A DNA stretch of 64,000 nucleotides from JANLVJ01 sp031363945 (GCA_031363945.1 JANLVJ010000063.1:1-64000), one strand, 5' to 3'. Shown: positions 52,877-62,340, counted from the stretch's first letter. Notes: generated by a model from the sequence alone, not told the origin. Program-made: numbers and translations.

Positions 52877-53293
52877 TCAGTGAATAATAGTAAGCACTTC
52901 TTTTTGATCGAAGATTAGTTTAGGAACCTTTTTGAGCGAAAACCATTCTGGATGATAATCTAAATTTATCTGCTTTTTATATTTCAATATATCAAGTAAG
53001 GCAAAGTAGGCTGATGATACTGTTCTTTCTATAGGATCACGATTTGTATCGCCAAAAGTATATAACTGTTCGAGGTAAACCCCTTCAAGACCTGTAAGTT
53101 GTTTTAGAATCCGGTTTGAGGCCTGGTCCAGACTTTCTTCCTTTTCAACAAATCCACTCATCAAACTCCAATTTCCCTGCTCAGGTTCAAACCCCCTTTT
53201 TATCAAGAGTATTTTTAATGTATCACCGTCGAATCCAAAAATTATGCAGTCAACTGCCAGTAAAGTGCGTGTTTGTTTTGAGTACTTGATCAT
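52877..53293 (-). pseudogene. araR: Nudix-type arabinose regulator AraR, C-terminal DNA-binding domain lost
   Basis: The 138-residue frame is the N-terminal Nudix-like sensor half of the Bacteroidota AraR/NrtR-type regulator: LLAVDCIIFGFDGDTLKILL, KRGFEPEQGNWSLMSGFVEK, LTGLEGVYLEQLYTFGDTNR, DPIERTVSSAYFAL and VPKLIFDQKEVL. Full-length relatives run about 230 residues and continue after this point with a winged helix containing a FTLPQLQ-type motif that binds DNA. Here the frame stops after LTIIH, and only 80 bases remain before araA, too few for the missing domain. Without it the protein cannot bind DNA in the usual way. A short stand-alone Nudix protein is the alternative reading. Confidence 0.7.
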
Positions 53294-53970
53294 GCTTACT
53301 GCTTCGGGAACCTTATACCAATCATATTCACACCTAAATATATGTGCTTGAACACAAGTCTCAGGTATTCTCTTACAACTCTAATAAAGTAATTTTAAGC
53401 CCAAGTATCGTAAAGGCAAGATTTTTTCATCTGGATTATAACAGATCAAATTATTTGAAGAATGAATGATAATCATTGTTCATTCTGGTAATCGAAATAG
53501 TAATTAATTAGACATTATCTAAGTATTTATTCAACAATTAAATTAAAATTTATGTTGATTTAGACGAATAAATATGCAAAGTCTCCCATAAGGACTACCT
53601 GTATTTAATGGCACGTGATTAAATAGATTCCTAGATCAGTAAATTAAATATTACCTGCTTTTGTTACGCTACTAATCATGGATACTCAAAAAGAAGGAAT
53701 GCTTTTGAACATGCCACTATATTTATTAAAGCAATTCAGGTAGTTGTTTCTGATAGCCCGAAAAGACATTTTACAGATGCCTGTGGAACAAATCTTATAA
53801 CCAATGGTATGATAAAATTCACTACACACTTTAAGGCTGGTATTAACTGGTATATGCTGCCTTTTTAGAAAGACCTAAGCTGAATTTCATCACACCTTTT
53901 GTAAAAAAAATTCCCTATACCGAAAGAATGGTTCTTCAGGTAAAAGGACTAAATTTTTTTCTGATAATAA
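53294..53970. other. Low-coding region with a decayed gene remnant
   Basis: About 680 bases without an intact gene. In the left part is a Fur-box-like palindrome (53460-53485). In the right part the plus strand has a coding-like remnant with a frameshift: one frame gives ITNGMIKFTTHFKAGINWYM and the next gives FLERPKLNFITPFVKKIPYT and ERMVLQVKGLNFFLII. I do not recognise the family. No promoter could be called. Confidence 0.35.
53460..53485. promoter_or_regulatory. Fur-box-like palindrome
   Basis: GAATGAATGATAATCATTGT followed by TCATTC forms a long imperfect inverted repeat. Its core ATGATAATCATT (53466-53477) matches the centre of the E. coli Fur box, and I count 14 of 19 positions of the consensus. 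It sits 166 bases upstream of the truncated regulator and upstream of a decayed plus-strand frame. It could be a leftover iron-response operator of a lost gene. Confidence 0.3.
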
Positions 53971-54417
53971 TTAGGCAGATGCAACCACTTTTGATACGCT
54001 TCTATAAACGTAGTTAGTGTAGATATGTCTGCGGGCAAATCTGCCTGGTGAATCGGCGTTTACCAGTTTTACATAAATTGCCTTTGGCACATCAAAATAT
54101 TCATATTCACTGCCATCAAAAAAATTGATCTTCAATACCTGTGATTTATATTCATAGTCAGTAATTAGGGTAGCTGTTGTAATATTGTACTCAGCAAGAG
54201 TTTGATTACGTGTTTCAGGCGCAATGCTTACCAAAAAATGATAGGCTTCGATGATCGTTTTGCTCTTTTCTTCAGCCGCTAATCTCTCGTCTAGATTATC
54301 CTGGAATTTATCAGGGTGCCAAACTTTCATCAGGTCTCTGTATACAGTTTTTAACTCTTGTAATTCTGCAACTTCCTGAACCCCTAACAATTTTCTGTAA
54401 TCGACAATTTTCTTCAT
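53971..54417 (-). CDS. J-domain protein with C-terminal KTSC domain
   Basis: This 148-residue protein has an N-terminal DnaJ J domain (residues 4-65; VYRDLMKVWHPDKFQDNLDE, with the essential His-Pro-Asp at 34-36) and a C-terminal KTSC domain (about 80-140; TDYEYKSQVLKINFFDGSEY, YEYFDVPKAIYVKLVNADSP, GRFARRHIYTNYVYRSV). J domains stimulate Hsp70 (DnaK) ATPase. KTSC domains are found in RNA polymerase- and lysyl-tRNA-synthetase-associated contexts and have no firm function. The combination suggests a factor that brings DnaK to a specific client. It stands alone in low-coding DNA. Confidence 0.8.
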   Translation of the reverse strand: MKKIVDYRKLLGVQEVAELQELKTVYRDLMKVWHPDKFQDNLDERLAAEEKSKTIIEAYHFLVSIAPETRNQTLAEYNITTATLITDYEYKSQVLKINFFDGSEYEYFDVPKAIYVKLVNADSPGRFARRHIYTNYVYRSVSKVVASA

Positions 54418-55133
54418 GATGCTAAAGCTTTGAATTATTGCCGCTATCGAAAGGTGATTAGTTAATTATCCGAAAAGACAATAATTTTTGCAAAGGTAGA
54501 AGAAAAATTGATCTTCAACTAAAATGTAACAGAATAAGGATCTTGGCATACTGTAATAATCAACTATTGATTCATTAGATTTCTAAACTAGTATAAAGCA
54601 AACTTTCATAATTCGCTTTCTGGCATTTACGATTTTCGTGCTTATAATCAATTTATTGACTGTCTGTGCCAGAAAAAATGATAGCTTGCGTGTAAATAAA
54701 ATTGCGCTTTCAACCAATACAACAGTTATTAAAAGTTGATTTCTCAATCATTAATGGGCTGGGGCATGCAGCTATTTTTGGTGAAGGCGTGACATGCGAT
54801 GATGCTTATATAGCAATCTTTATAATCAATCAGGCTCTAAACTTATAAAAACCAGGTGCGATATAAACTGACAACTGGGCGACCCAGCAAAAATAACCTT
54901 CTCAGAATATAAAAATAATGTGAATGGTAACAGAACCAATGCCTCAAAAGTATGTCCAAGTAATGCCAGAGAACTTTTGAATTAAGGGTCGGAGGATGAT
55001 AAATTTATTTCAACCATAGGTTATTTATGCACCTGGTTGTCATATAATACGGTTCGGAGTTCCTAAAGACTGAATTTGAAGAACATGTTCAAAAGTTTTA
55101 CCATTGCTGCCAAATGCTTAGTTGGAATAATTA
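54418..55133. other. Low-coding region, nothing recognised
   Basis: More than 700 bases between two minus-strand genes show no gene. Short open stretches exist (for example a frame reading INGLGHAAIFGEGVTCDDAY near 54750) that may be remnants of a lost coding sequence, but they do not join into a family I know. No tRNA or structured RNA was seen. Confidence 0.4.
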
Positions 55134-56528
55134 TCAGATAACTTTCATATTTTCTGCGTCCCACCGGATCAGTTTATTCTGAAAATAACTTTCATTACAG
55201 GCCAGAGCAGGGGCAGCAGCACGAAATCCAAAGACTGCATCTTCAATAACTGGTTTTCTCGTTCTGATCGACTCAAAAAAATTTGAGAAATGATCATTCG
55301 ACGCATCGTAACCGTCTGGTGCCCTGAATGAGATTGTTGGTAATTTTGGGGCTGCCTGATCGGCGGCTGTAAACCGCTTATTATAATCAGCCATTAGAGT
55401 CGTCTGCTGAGCCAGCGTAAATGTATTAAATGAGTCCCAGCCTCCGATCCCAGTAGCTACAGGCATTTTATTTTGACTGATTGTAAACCCATCACCTTCA
55501 CCACCCAGATCAATTACCCCTTCTGAGCCAACGATTTTGGTGGTGGTTTTATCGCCCTCACCGCTGATAAAATTAACCCGCAGGGTAACCTGAAACGCAG
55601 GATGCTCTTTCGTTTGGCCATACCTGATAATAGCACTCATTACATCGGGTACATTACGACCATCTTTCCAGTAATCAAGATCACCAATTGAATAAATTGA
55701 TTCAGGGCCTTTTGAACCAGTGATAAAATGAATTCCGCTCAAAAGATGCACAAACAAATCGCCTGCTACCCCAGTACCATATTCCTGGTAATTACGCCAT
55801 CTGAAAAACCGGTTTTTATCATAATGATGTTTTACCAGAGAATTTGCCTGAAATCTTGACCAGTCTACTGTTTGGGCTGACTCATCCAGCGGAATGGTAT
55901 ATTGCCATGCACCCAGTGCACTCTGCCTGTTAAATGAAGCCTCAATAGAATTGATCTTGCCAATAGCACCTGAATCATAAAGCTCTTTTGCCTTTTTAAA
56001 AGCAATACTACTCACCCGCTGACTGCCTACCTGAAATACCATATTGGTTTCTTTCTGAGCTTTTACTTCACCAAGACCTTCGCTGATTTTATGAACCATT
56101 GGTTTTTCACTATATACCGCCTTGCCTTTATGCATGGCATCTATGGCAATCTGACTATGCCAGTTATCGCTTGTGGCAATTATCACTGCATCAATATCTT
56201 TGCGGTCAAGAATCTCCTGGTAATTGCTACAGGTGAAAAGCTGGGTGCCGTAAAGCTCCTGTGCCCGGCTAAGCCTGCCTTTATACAAATCACAAACTCC
56301 GGCAAGTTCAACCCCGGCAACTGTCAGAGCCGCCCTGGTATCATTAAAGCCCATGATACCCATCCCGATAGTGGCAATACGAATTTTATCATTTGGCATA
56401 ATACGCTTCTCAGCACTGAGAATCCGGTTCTCATTTTCTTCTTGGGCTGCAAGGCTGGTTAATGAAGCTGAGGTAAGTAAAACTGAAGCTCCGAGTTGTT
56501 TAATAAACTTTCTACGGTCGGTTGACAT
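55134..56528 (-). CDS. Gfo/Idh/MocA-family oxidoreductase with twin-arginine signal
   Basis: This 464-residue NAD(P)-dependent sugar dehydrogenase-like protein begins with a twin-arginine leader (STDRRKFIKQLGASVLL), so it should be exported folded with cofactor. The NAD-binding fold shows IRIATIGMGIMGFNDTRAAL, DLYKGRLSRAQ, DAVIIATSDNWHSQIA and the catalytic Lys motif GKAVYSEKPMVH. The C-terminal domain includes NRQSALGAWQYTIP, EYGTGVAGDLFVHLLSGIHF and KIVGSEGVIDLGG. Relatives in Bacteroidota act on glycans or sugar lactones outside the cytoplasm; the substrate here is unknown. A decayed relative is at 30476-31046. Confidence 0.9.
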   Translation of the reverse strand: MSTDRRKFIKQLGASVLLTSASLTSLAAQEENENRILSAEKRIMPNDKIRIATIGMGIMGFNDTRAALTVAGVELAGVCDLYKGRLSRAQELYGTQLFTCSNYQEILDRKDIDAVIIATSDNWHSQIAIDAMHKGKAVYSEKPMVHKISEGLGEVKAQKETNMVFQVGSQRVSSIAFKKAKELYDSGAIGKINSIEASFNRQSALGAWQYTIPLDESAQTVDWSRFQANSLVKHHYDKNRFFRWRNYQEYGTGVAGDLFVHLLSGIHFITGSKGPESIYSIGDLDYWKDGRNVPDVMSAIIRYGQTKEHPAFQVTLRVNFISGEGDKTTTKIVGSEGVIDLGGEGDGFTISQNKMPVATGIGGWDSFNTFTLAQQTTLMADYNKRFTAADQAAPKLPTISFRAPDGYDASNDHFSNFFESIRTRKPVIEDAVFGFRAAAPALACNESYFQNKLIRWDAENMKVI

Positions 56529-56633
56529 TGATCATTAATTAAGTACAGGTAATATATGAAATTTTAGCCTCGATCAATGGTCAATACTTATCTTTACTGA
56601 ATGTTAGAGATTAGCCCAGCCCATTCAAACCCT

Positions 56634-57542
56634 ATGATAAGAATAGGTGAATTTAATACGCTTACAGTTTTACGCATAACAGATTTTGGAATTTACCTTG
56701 ATGATGCTGCCGATGGTATTTTATTGCCGGTTCGTTTTGTTCCTCAGGGTATTGAGGTTGATGATGATATTGAAGTTTTTCTTTACCATGATTCAGAACA
56801 ACGCATTATTGCTACGACCCTTGAGCCACATGGCGTAGTCGGCGATATTGTAAAACTTAAAGTTGTTTCAGTGACCGATTTGGGTGCCTTTTTAGATAAT
56901 GGGCTCATGAAAGACTTACTATTGCCTAAGAAGAAACTTCGTACTAACCCTTCAGTAGGCGATGAACTGCTGGTGAAAATCTATGTTGATGATTTCAACG
57001 GCATGATTGCAGCCACAGAATGGGTTGAAGAAGATTTAGACAATACCACGCTTACAGTTGAGGAACTCGATGACGTAGAAGTTTTGATCTGGAGAAAGAC
57101 TGACCTGGGTTATGCTGTTATTATTAATAAGGTGCATGAAGGTTTGCTTTACCACAATGAAATTTACCGCAATGTTGAAATCGGCGACCGATTTCCCGGT
57201 TTTGTAAAATCTATTAAATCTGGAAATAAACTTGATATTGCCCTGGGCCAGATGGGTTATGACAGGGTTGAAGGTGAATCAGAAAAAGTGATGCGGATGC
57301 TTGAAGAAAATCAGGGCTTTCTTGCTTTTCATGATAAGTCATCGCCTGAAGCTATTTATGATATGTTTTCAATGAGTAAGAAAACATTTAAAATGACAAT
57401 CGGTAATTTATATAAGGACAAAAAAATTCAGATTTTTAAGGATGGCATTAAAATGGTACGGGTGGAAACAGGTTCAGATGCCATTTTTAATAAAGACAGC
57501 TCTGGTGGCAGTAGTGAAACCATAGATAAACAGGCTGAATAA
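56634..57542 (+). CDS. CvfB-like S1-domain RNA-binding protein
   Basis: This 302-residue protein matches the CvfB (YitL) family: MIRIGEFNTLTVLRITDFGI with the first S1-like domain, GDIVKLKVVSVTDLGAFLDN with the second, a third beginning near VEVLIWRKTDLGYAVIINKV, and a C-terminal winged helix (SSPEAIYDMFSMSKKTFKMT). In Staphylococcus CvfB influences RNA metabolism and virulence genes. The ATG at 56634 gives the normal start; an upstream ATG at 56601 would add eleven residues. A strong terminator follows. Confidence 0.88.
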   Translation: MIRIGEFNTLTVLRITDFGIYLDDAADGILLPVRFVPQGIEVDDDIEVFLYHDSEQRIIATTLEPHGVVGDIVKLKVVSVTDLGAFLDNGLMKDLLLPKKKLRTNPSVGDELLVKIYVDDFNGMIAATEWVEEDLDNTTLTVEELDDVEVLIWRKTDLGYAVIINKVHEGLLYHNEIYRNVEIGDRFPGFVKSIKSGNKLDIALGQMGYDRVEGESEKVMRMLEENQGFLAFHDKSSPEAIYDMFSMSKKTFKMTIGNLYKDKKIQIFKDGIKMVRVETGSDAIFNKDSSGGSSETIDKQAE

Positions 57543-57574
57543 CCACGATTTCAGTAAAATTCCTGCATATAATT

Positions 57575-57622
57575 AAAAAGAGCCCGTTTATGACTAATCA
57601 TCTGTCGTAAACGGGCTTTTTT
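57575..57622. terminator. Strong, probably bidirectional terminator
   Basis: AGCCCGTTTATGAC (57581-57594) pairs with GTCGTAAACGGGCT (57604-57617), 14 pairs with one G-T, followed by a run of six T. The A-rich flank on the left would give a T tail on the minus strand, so it can also stop transcripts from the GH20 gene. Confidence 0.88.
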
Positions 57623-57745
57623 GTTTATCTAGTGTTAAACGTTCAATAATCGCATTAATCTGAAATAGGTTACCAATAATTTTAATGAAAACTCAGGTAA
57701 TTTCCTGTACTTCAGATTTAGTATTTCTGGTTTAGTACTTCAGGT

Positions 57746-59377
57746 TTAATATTTCGGGCAATAATTTACATTCATTGCTTTAAGCTTGCCAAGGGTTACA
57801 GGTACGGCCTTTAAAAAGTTATCCCAGTTTTTATTCTCTGGTTGTGTCCATAATACTTCAGCCAAGGCGGCAAGGCGGGGAAAGATCATATATTCAATTT
57901 TAGCCTGGCTTACCATATATTCTGTCCAGACATTTGCCTGAGCACCCAATACATGCAGGCCTTCAGCCGCCGTCAGGGCCGCAGGTATGGGATTATAATC
58001 ATACACCTGCTTGAGAGGAAGATACCCACCAATCGTGAGCGTATCATTTTCTTTTAGCTGGTTATGATCAAAATACACATATTTACCAGGAGTCATAATT
58101 ACATCATGACCTAGTTTGGCAGCATCAATACCTCCTTGTTCTCCTCGCCAGCTCATCACGGTAGCATTCTGGGCAAGGCCGCCTTCAAGTATTTCATCCC
58201 AACCTATGATTTTTTTTCCTTTTGAGTTGACATAGGTTTCTATGCGCTGGATGAAATAACTCTGCAAACCATGTTCATCTTTCAGGTTATGGCTCTTTAT
58301 CAGTTGCTGACAAAAAGGTGAACGTTTCCAACTTTCTTTCGGGCATTCATCACCCCCGATATGCATATATTTCGAAGGAAACAGGGGCATAATCTCATCA
58401 AGTACATTCTCAAGAAATGTAAAAGTAGAGTCTGTTGGCACAAATACATCTGGAAATATCCCCCAGGTTTCCTGTACGACCTTGGCTATGCCACCAGCTT
58501 GTTTTGCCAGTGCACCTACAGATAAGGTATTGGCCCCATTAATTTTGGTAGGCTCTTTCGGAAAACAACTCAGTTCAGGGTAGGCGGCAATTGCAGCTGA
58601 TGCATGACCGGGCAATTCAAGCTCAGGGATGATGGTTACAAATCGATCCTGAGCATATCTGACAATTTCCTTAACTTCTTCCTGAGTGTAAAAACCGCCG
58701 GTAGGTTTATTGTCATTGCCGGTTCCCGGATAGTGACCAATGATGGTACCGTCTCTAAAACCACCAAAAGATGTTAGCCTGGGATATTTTTTTATTTCTA
58801 TGCGCCAGCCCTGGTCATCGGTCAGATGCCAGTGAAAAGTATTCAGCTTAAAAAGCGCAATGTAATTGATGTATTTTTTCACGAAAGATACAGGCATAAA
58901 ATGACGGCCCACATCAAGCATAAGACCCCGGTATTTAAAACGGGGTTCATCCTTTGCTGTGATGCTAGCAATTTTCAGCATACTGGTTTTTTCAACTGGC
59001 AGTAGCTGCAAAAGCGTTTGTAGCCCATAAAATGTTCCCTGGTGAGAATTGCCTGTGATAGTAATGGTAGCAGGTGTCGAACTAAACTGGTATCCTTCTG
59101 TATTTCCAGAACTAGTTGAGGTACTCAGACGGATAACATTTTTTTCAGCCTGGGCGGATCTTTTAACGGTAAAGCCATAATATGACTGCAGGTAGTCATT
59201 TAAAAAATTTATACTGTTCAAATCGGCTTCATCGGCAACGATTACTGTTGCTGATGATAGTGTGAAAGAACCTGAGTTAATGGTTAATTGTTGAGGCTTC
59301 GGTATGATATTAACAGATTGAGCATTTGCCATCACATGATAACTTAACAATACAGCCAGCAGAAAGGTGAACTTCAT
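57746..59377 (-). CDS. Beta-N-acetylhexosaminidase (GH20)
   Basis: This 543-residue enzyme removes terminal N-acetylglucosamine or N-acetylgalactosamine from glycans. A signal peptide (MKFTFLLAVLLSYHVMANAQ) exports it. The N-terminal GH20b domain (about 20-150) is followed by the TIM barrel with EPRFKYRGLMLDVGRHFMPV, LNTFHWHLTDDQGWRIEIKK, the substrate-assisted catalysis pair Asp343-Glu344 in HIGGDECPKESW, and IIGWDEILEGGL. Length is typical without extra carbohydrate-binding modules. It is probably monocistronic. Confidence 0.93.
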   Translation of the reverse strand: MKFTFLLAVLLSYHVMANAQSVNIIPKPQQLTINSGSFTLSSATVIVADEADLNSINFLNDYLQSYYGFTVKRSAQAEKNVIRLSTSTSSGNTEGYQFSSTPATITITGNSHQGTFYGLQTLLQLLPVEKTSMLKIASITAKDEPRFKYRGLMLDVGRHFMPVSFVKKYINYIALFKLNTFHWHLTDDQGWRIEIKKYPRLTSFGGFRDGTIIGHYPGTGNDNKPTGGFYTQEEVKEIVRYAQDRFVTIIPELELPGHASAAIAAYPELSCFPKEPTKINGANTLSVGALAKQAGGIAKVVQETWGIFPDVFVPTDSTFTFLENVLDEIMPLFPSKYMHIGGDECPKESWKRSPFCQQLIKSHNLKDEHGLQSYFIQRIETYVNSKGKKIIGWDEILEGGLAQNATVMSWRGEQGGIDAAKLGHDVIMTPGKYVYFDHNQLKENDTLTIGGYLPLKQVYDYNPIPAALTAAEGLHVLGAQANVWTEYMVSQAKIEYMIFPRLAALAEVLWTQPENKNWDNFLKAVPVTLGKLKAMNVNYCPKY

Positions 59378-59498
59378 ATTTGTCTTGAATGAATAAGAAG
59401 ATGATTAAAAGGGGAAGTTAATTAAATTTTGTCCGTGGCCAAAATTGTATGATTCAGCTCAAAGCTTGTAATTATATTGCACGGGTAATTTTCAGGAT

Positions 59499-60308
59499 AT
59501 GGTGAGTATATTGGGTTGTGGCTGGCTGGGTTTGCCTTTGGCTAAAACGCTTGTTGATATAGGGTATCAGGTAAATGGCTCTGTCAGAAACGAAAGTAAA
59601 TTTTCCGCTTTGCAGGCCGTAGGTGTTCATCCTTTTAATGTCCGGCTCGGGTTAGAAATTTCAGGAGACGATTTGCCCCGTTTTTTTTCTGCCTCTATTC
59701 TGATCATTGATTTCCCTCCAGAAAGAAGAGACGATATAGAATCATATCTGCTAATGCAAGTTAAATCATTGGTTCAAATGATTGATACCTCTAATATTGA
59801 ACAGGTAATATTCATAAGTTCAACCTCGGTATATCCCGATTTGAATCGGGAAGTTTTCGAGGATGAAAATTTAGCCCCGGAAAAGAGTAGTGGTAAGGCA
59901 TTAAAATTAGCTGAAGACTATTTACTATCACAACCTGGGTTTACTACGACCGTAATTCGCTTTGGTGGTTTAGTAGGAAATGACAGAAAGCCAGGTCGGT
60001 TTTTAGCAAGTCGTAAAAATGTGCCTGGGGCAAGGTCTCCAATTAATATCATTCATCAGGACGATTGCATTGCCCTGATTTGTGAGCTGTTAGCGCAAGA
60101 GGCATGGGGAGGTATTTATAATGCCGCAACAGATGAACATCCAGAGAAGGCAATATTTTATCAGAGAATGGCAATTCAGCAGGGTTTTGAACGTCCAGAA
60201 TTTAGTGCTGAGGTTTCAGAAAGCTATAAGATTGTAAACTCTGATAAAATTAAAAACCGGCTGAACTTTAGGTTTAAATTCCCAGACCCAATGCAGATGT
60301 TTGATTAA
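59499..60308 (+). CDS. NAD(P)-dependent epimerase-like protein (YeeZ-type)
   Basis: This 269-residue Rossmann-fold protein belongs to the atypical extended SDR group containing YeeZ. It starts with the cofactor loop SILGCGWLGLPLAKTLVDIG, then VNGSVRNESKFSALQAVGVH, LIIDFPPERRDD, the active-site-like FISSTSVYPDLNREV and VIRFGGLVGNDRKPGRFLAS. The usual Tyr-x3-Lys is not evident, as in other members of this atypical group. Substrate unknown. The start codon lies 121 bases from the divergent GH20 gene. Confidence 0.82.
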   Translation: MVSILGCGWLGLPLAKTLVDIGYQVNGSVRNESKFSALQAVGVHPFNVRLGLEISGDDLPRFFSASILIIDFPPERRDDIESYLLMQVKSLVQMIDTSNIEQVIFISSTSVYPDLNREVFEDENLAPEKSSGKALKLAEDYLLSQPGFTTTVIRFGGLVGNDRKPGRFLASRKNVPGARSPINIIHQDDCIALICELLAQEAWGGIYNAATDEHPEKAIFYQRMAIQQGFERPEFSAEVSESYKIVNSDKIKNRLNFRFKFPDPMQMFD

Positions 60309-60515
60309 CTATTTCCCGCCTGGCTTCTCACGACTTCTACCATGTTTGACTAACTAAAAATATATTGAAAAGCGGACAAGACCAACTATAAACCTATAGC
60401 CGTATGAGACCAAAACCAGAATCTGATTTGTGTCATAGTCAAATACCTGTTTTAAAATGCTTTCAACCTGTTGAACAATACTAGCTTTGGCAGCTCTAAA
60501 ATAATCATTTTTATT

Positions 60516-60914
60516 ATGACCCTTCAAGAACAAATTCTGGCCTCTGAAACCAGGATTTTTAAAGCAGTTTTTCCCAATACGACCAATCATTATGATACCC
60601 TTTTCGGAGGCACTGCCATGCTAATGATGGATGAGGCTGCATTCATTACCGCTACCCGTTTTAGTCGTCAAGTAATGGTGACAGTAAGCAGTGACCGCAT
60701 TGATTTTAAAAAGCCAATACCCGCCGGTACCATCGTCGAACTTGTCGGTAAGGTTACCCTTGTTGGTAATACCAGTATGAAAGTCAATGTTGAAATTTAT
60801 ATTGAACACATGTATGCTGAAGGTAGAGAGCTTGCTGTAAATGGAGATTTTACCTTCGTTGCAATTGATGAGCATAAAAAGCCTGTTCAGATTACCAGGT
60901 ATTCAGATAAGTAG
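60516..60914 (+). CDS. Acyl-CoA thioesterase (hotdog fold, YciA/BACH-like)
   Basis: This 132-residue hotdog protein hydrolyses acyl-CoA thioesters. The blocks ETRIFKAVFPNTTNHYDTLF, GGTAMLMMDEAAFITATRF (with the active-site Asp) and VTVSSDRIDFKKPIPAGTIV fit the YciA/BACH group. It is short but complete. I choose ATG at 60516, giving MTLQEQILASETR; an upstream ATG at 60471 would add unrelated residues. Confidence 0.88.
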   Translation: MTLQEQILASETRIFKAVFPNTTNHYDTLFGGTAMLMMDEAAFITATRFSRQVMVTVSSDRIDFKKPIPAGTIVELVGKVTLVGNTSMKVNVEIYIEHMYAEGRELAVNGDFTFVAIDEHKKPVQITRYSDK

Positions 60915-61061
60915 GCATACTCCAAATCATAAACTATTTCTTTTAGTTCGTGTTATGAATTTAAATTCCATAAGATGAGCTCTTAATAAAATCATTTTTT
61001 TATGGAAGGAAATTAAGATGTATAATCATACTGATTAGCGTTAAACCCTGAAAATAGAAGA

Positions 61062-61598
61062 ATGAAAAAAGTTTTATTATTACTTCCAGTCATCTTTTCG
61101 ACAAGTCTGACCTTTGGGCAATTTAAACCTGTAGAACAAGGTTCTACATTAAGGTTTAATATCAGAAACTTAGGTTTCAATGTACCTGGAACCTTTACAG
61201 GTTTTCATGGTTTTATAAATTTTGATCCTAAGGTATTAACAGGTGCAGGATTTGATGTATCAGTAGAAGCTGCTTCAGTAAATACGGCAAGTGTAAAGAG
61301 AGATGATCATTTGAGAGAGCCTGACTATTTTGGGGTGAAGCAATATCCAAAGATAAGGTTGATTTCTGAAAAAATTATTGCCTCATCAATGGCTGGAACC
61401 TATTCATTTACGGGTAAACTTACCATGAAGGGAAAAACACAGCAGATTACATTTCCGTTTAGTGCTGTTGCCTCGGGCGAGGGATACCGATTTAAAGGGT
61501 CTTTCAAAATTAACCGCCGTGATTTTGGCGTTGGAGGCTTTAGTACACTCTCAAACGAGCTAGAAGTCTTGCTCGATGTGATTGCAGTCAAGAAGTAG
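61062..61598 (+). CDS. YceI-family periplasmic protein
   Basis: This 178-residue exported protein has a signal peptide ending near SLTFGQ (residue 20) and the YceI lipocalin-like barrel: STLRFNIRNLGFNVPGTFTG, FDVSVEAASVNTASVKRDDH, LREPDYFGVKQYPKIRLISE and LTMKGKTQQITFPF. YceI proteins bind polyisoprenoid or similar lipids in the periplasm. Length is typical. No cytochrome b561 partner is adjacent. Confidence 0.9.
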   Translation: MKKVLLLLPVIFSTSLTFGQFKPVEQGSTLRFNIRNLGFNVPGTFTGFHGFINFDPKVLTGAGFDVSVEAASVNTASVKRDDHLREPDYFGVKQYPKIRLISEKIIASSMAGTYSFTGKLTMKGKTQQITFPFSAVASGEGYRFKGSFKINRRDFGVGGFSTLSNELEVLLDVIAVKK

Positions 61599-61830
61599 AG
61601 GCTTTTAACCAAGCTATCCAATTACAACACAAAGAGTTCAAGGAAGAAACATTAGAATCAACAGTATATACATAACCGCTTGACATTCTTGATCAAAATG
61701 TAATAGCCTTACTTGGGCATCTAGAATCGCTCAATCTGATAAAAATGCTGATTGTTAAAGTCGAAAACGAGGACAGTGATTTATGAATTTCCTATTTGTC
61801 CAGTTAGTTTTTTTAACCAGCAAAACCGGG

Positions 61831-62340
61831 TTATATTTTCAATGCTGATTTCACCATTGAAATTATTAATATTATAAGTGACCAACCTGCCATTAAATAC
61901 ATGGGAATCGCAATCCAGAAGGGGTTAAGGTAAAAAAGGGGGTCATTCACATGACGCATATTGTGAAGAAGTAAGTAATTTTCTTCAACACCCAGCAGTA
62001 AAATGCCTATTGTGAGCAGTAGGTTAAAACGAAGTAGCTCATTGAGCCTGAGCCATTTTTCATGTTGCATCTGTAAATATGAGTATAATAGAAGTAGGCT
62101 AGTAAATAGTACAAGGAGCAGGTCATTTAACCAGGTATGATTTACAGCCACCTGAAGTAATGTCTTACCTGAGAAGGGAATATCATTCCATGCATGTAAA
62201 ATTTGCTTTCCCTGGGCGCGGGAAGCAAATTCTAATTGAAATACTCTGTATTTTTGGGGGGTTGCCCTGACAAGAATATCAGACTGCAGGCCCATATAAA
62301 AACCAGTAAAAACAAATAATATCCAAAGAATTCTTCTCAT
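61831..62340 (-). CDS. Hypothetical four-helix membrane protein
   Basis: I do not recognise this 169-residue protein. Hydrophobic segments lie at about 4-20, 70-90, 105-122 and 143-163. The loop between the first and second (about 25-65) is polar and extracytoplasmic by the positive-inside rule, and could carry a ligand site. It has no enzyme motif. It is downstream of the SGNH hydrolase gene on the same strand, 94 bases away, so co-transcription is possible. Confidence 0.5.
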   Translation of the reverse strand: MRRILWILFVFTGFYMGLQSDILVRATPQKYRVFQLEFASRAQGKQILHAWNDIPFSGKTLLQVAVNHTWLNDLLLVLFTSLLLLYSYLQMQHEKWLRLNELLRFNLLLTIGILLLGVEENYLLLHNMRHVNDPLFYLNPFWIAIPMYLMAGWSLIILIISMVKSALKI

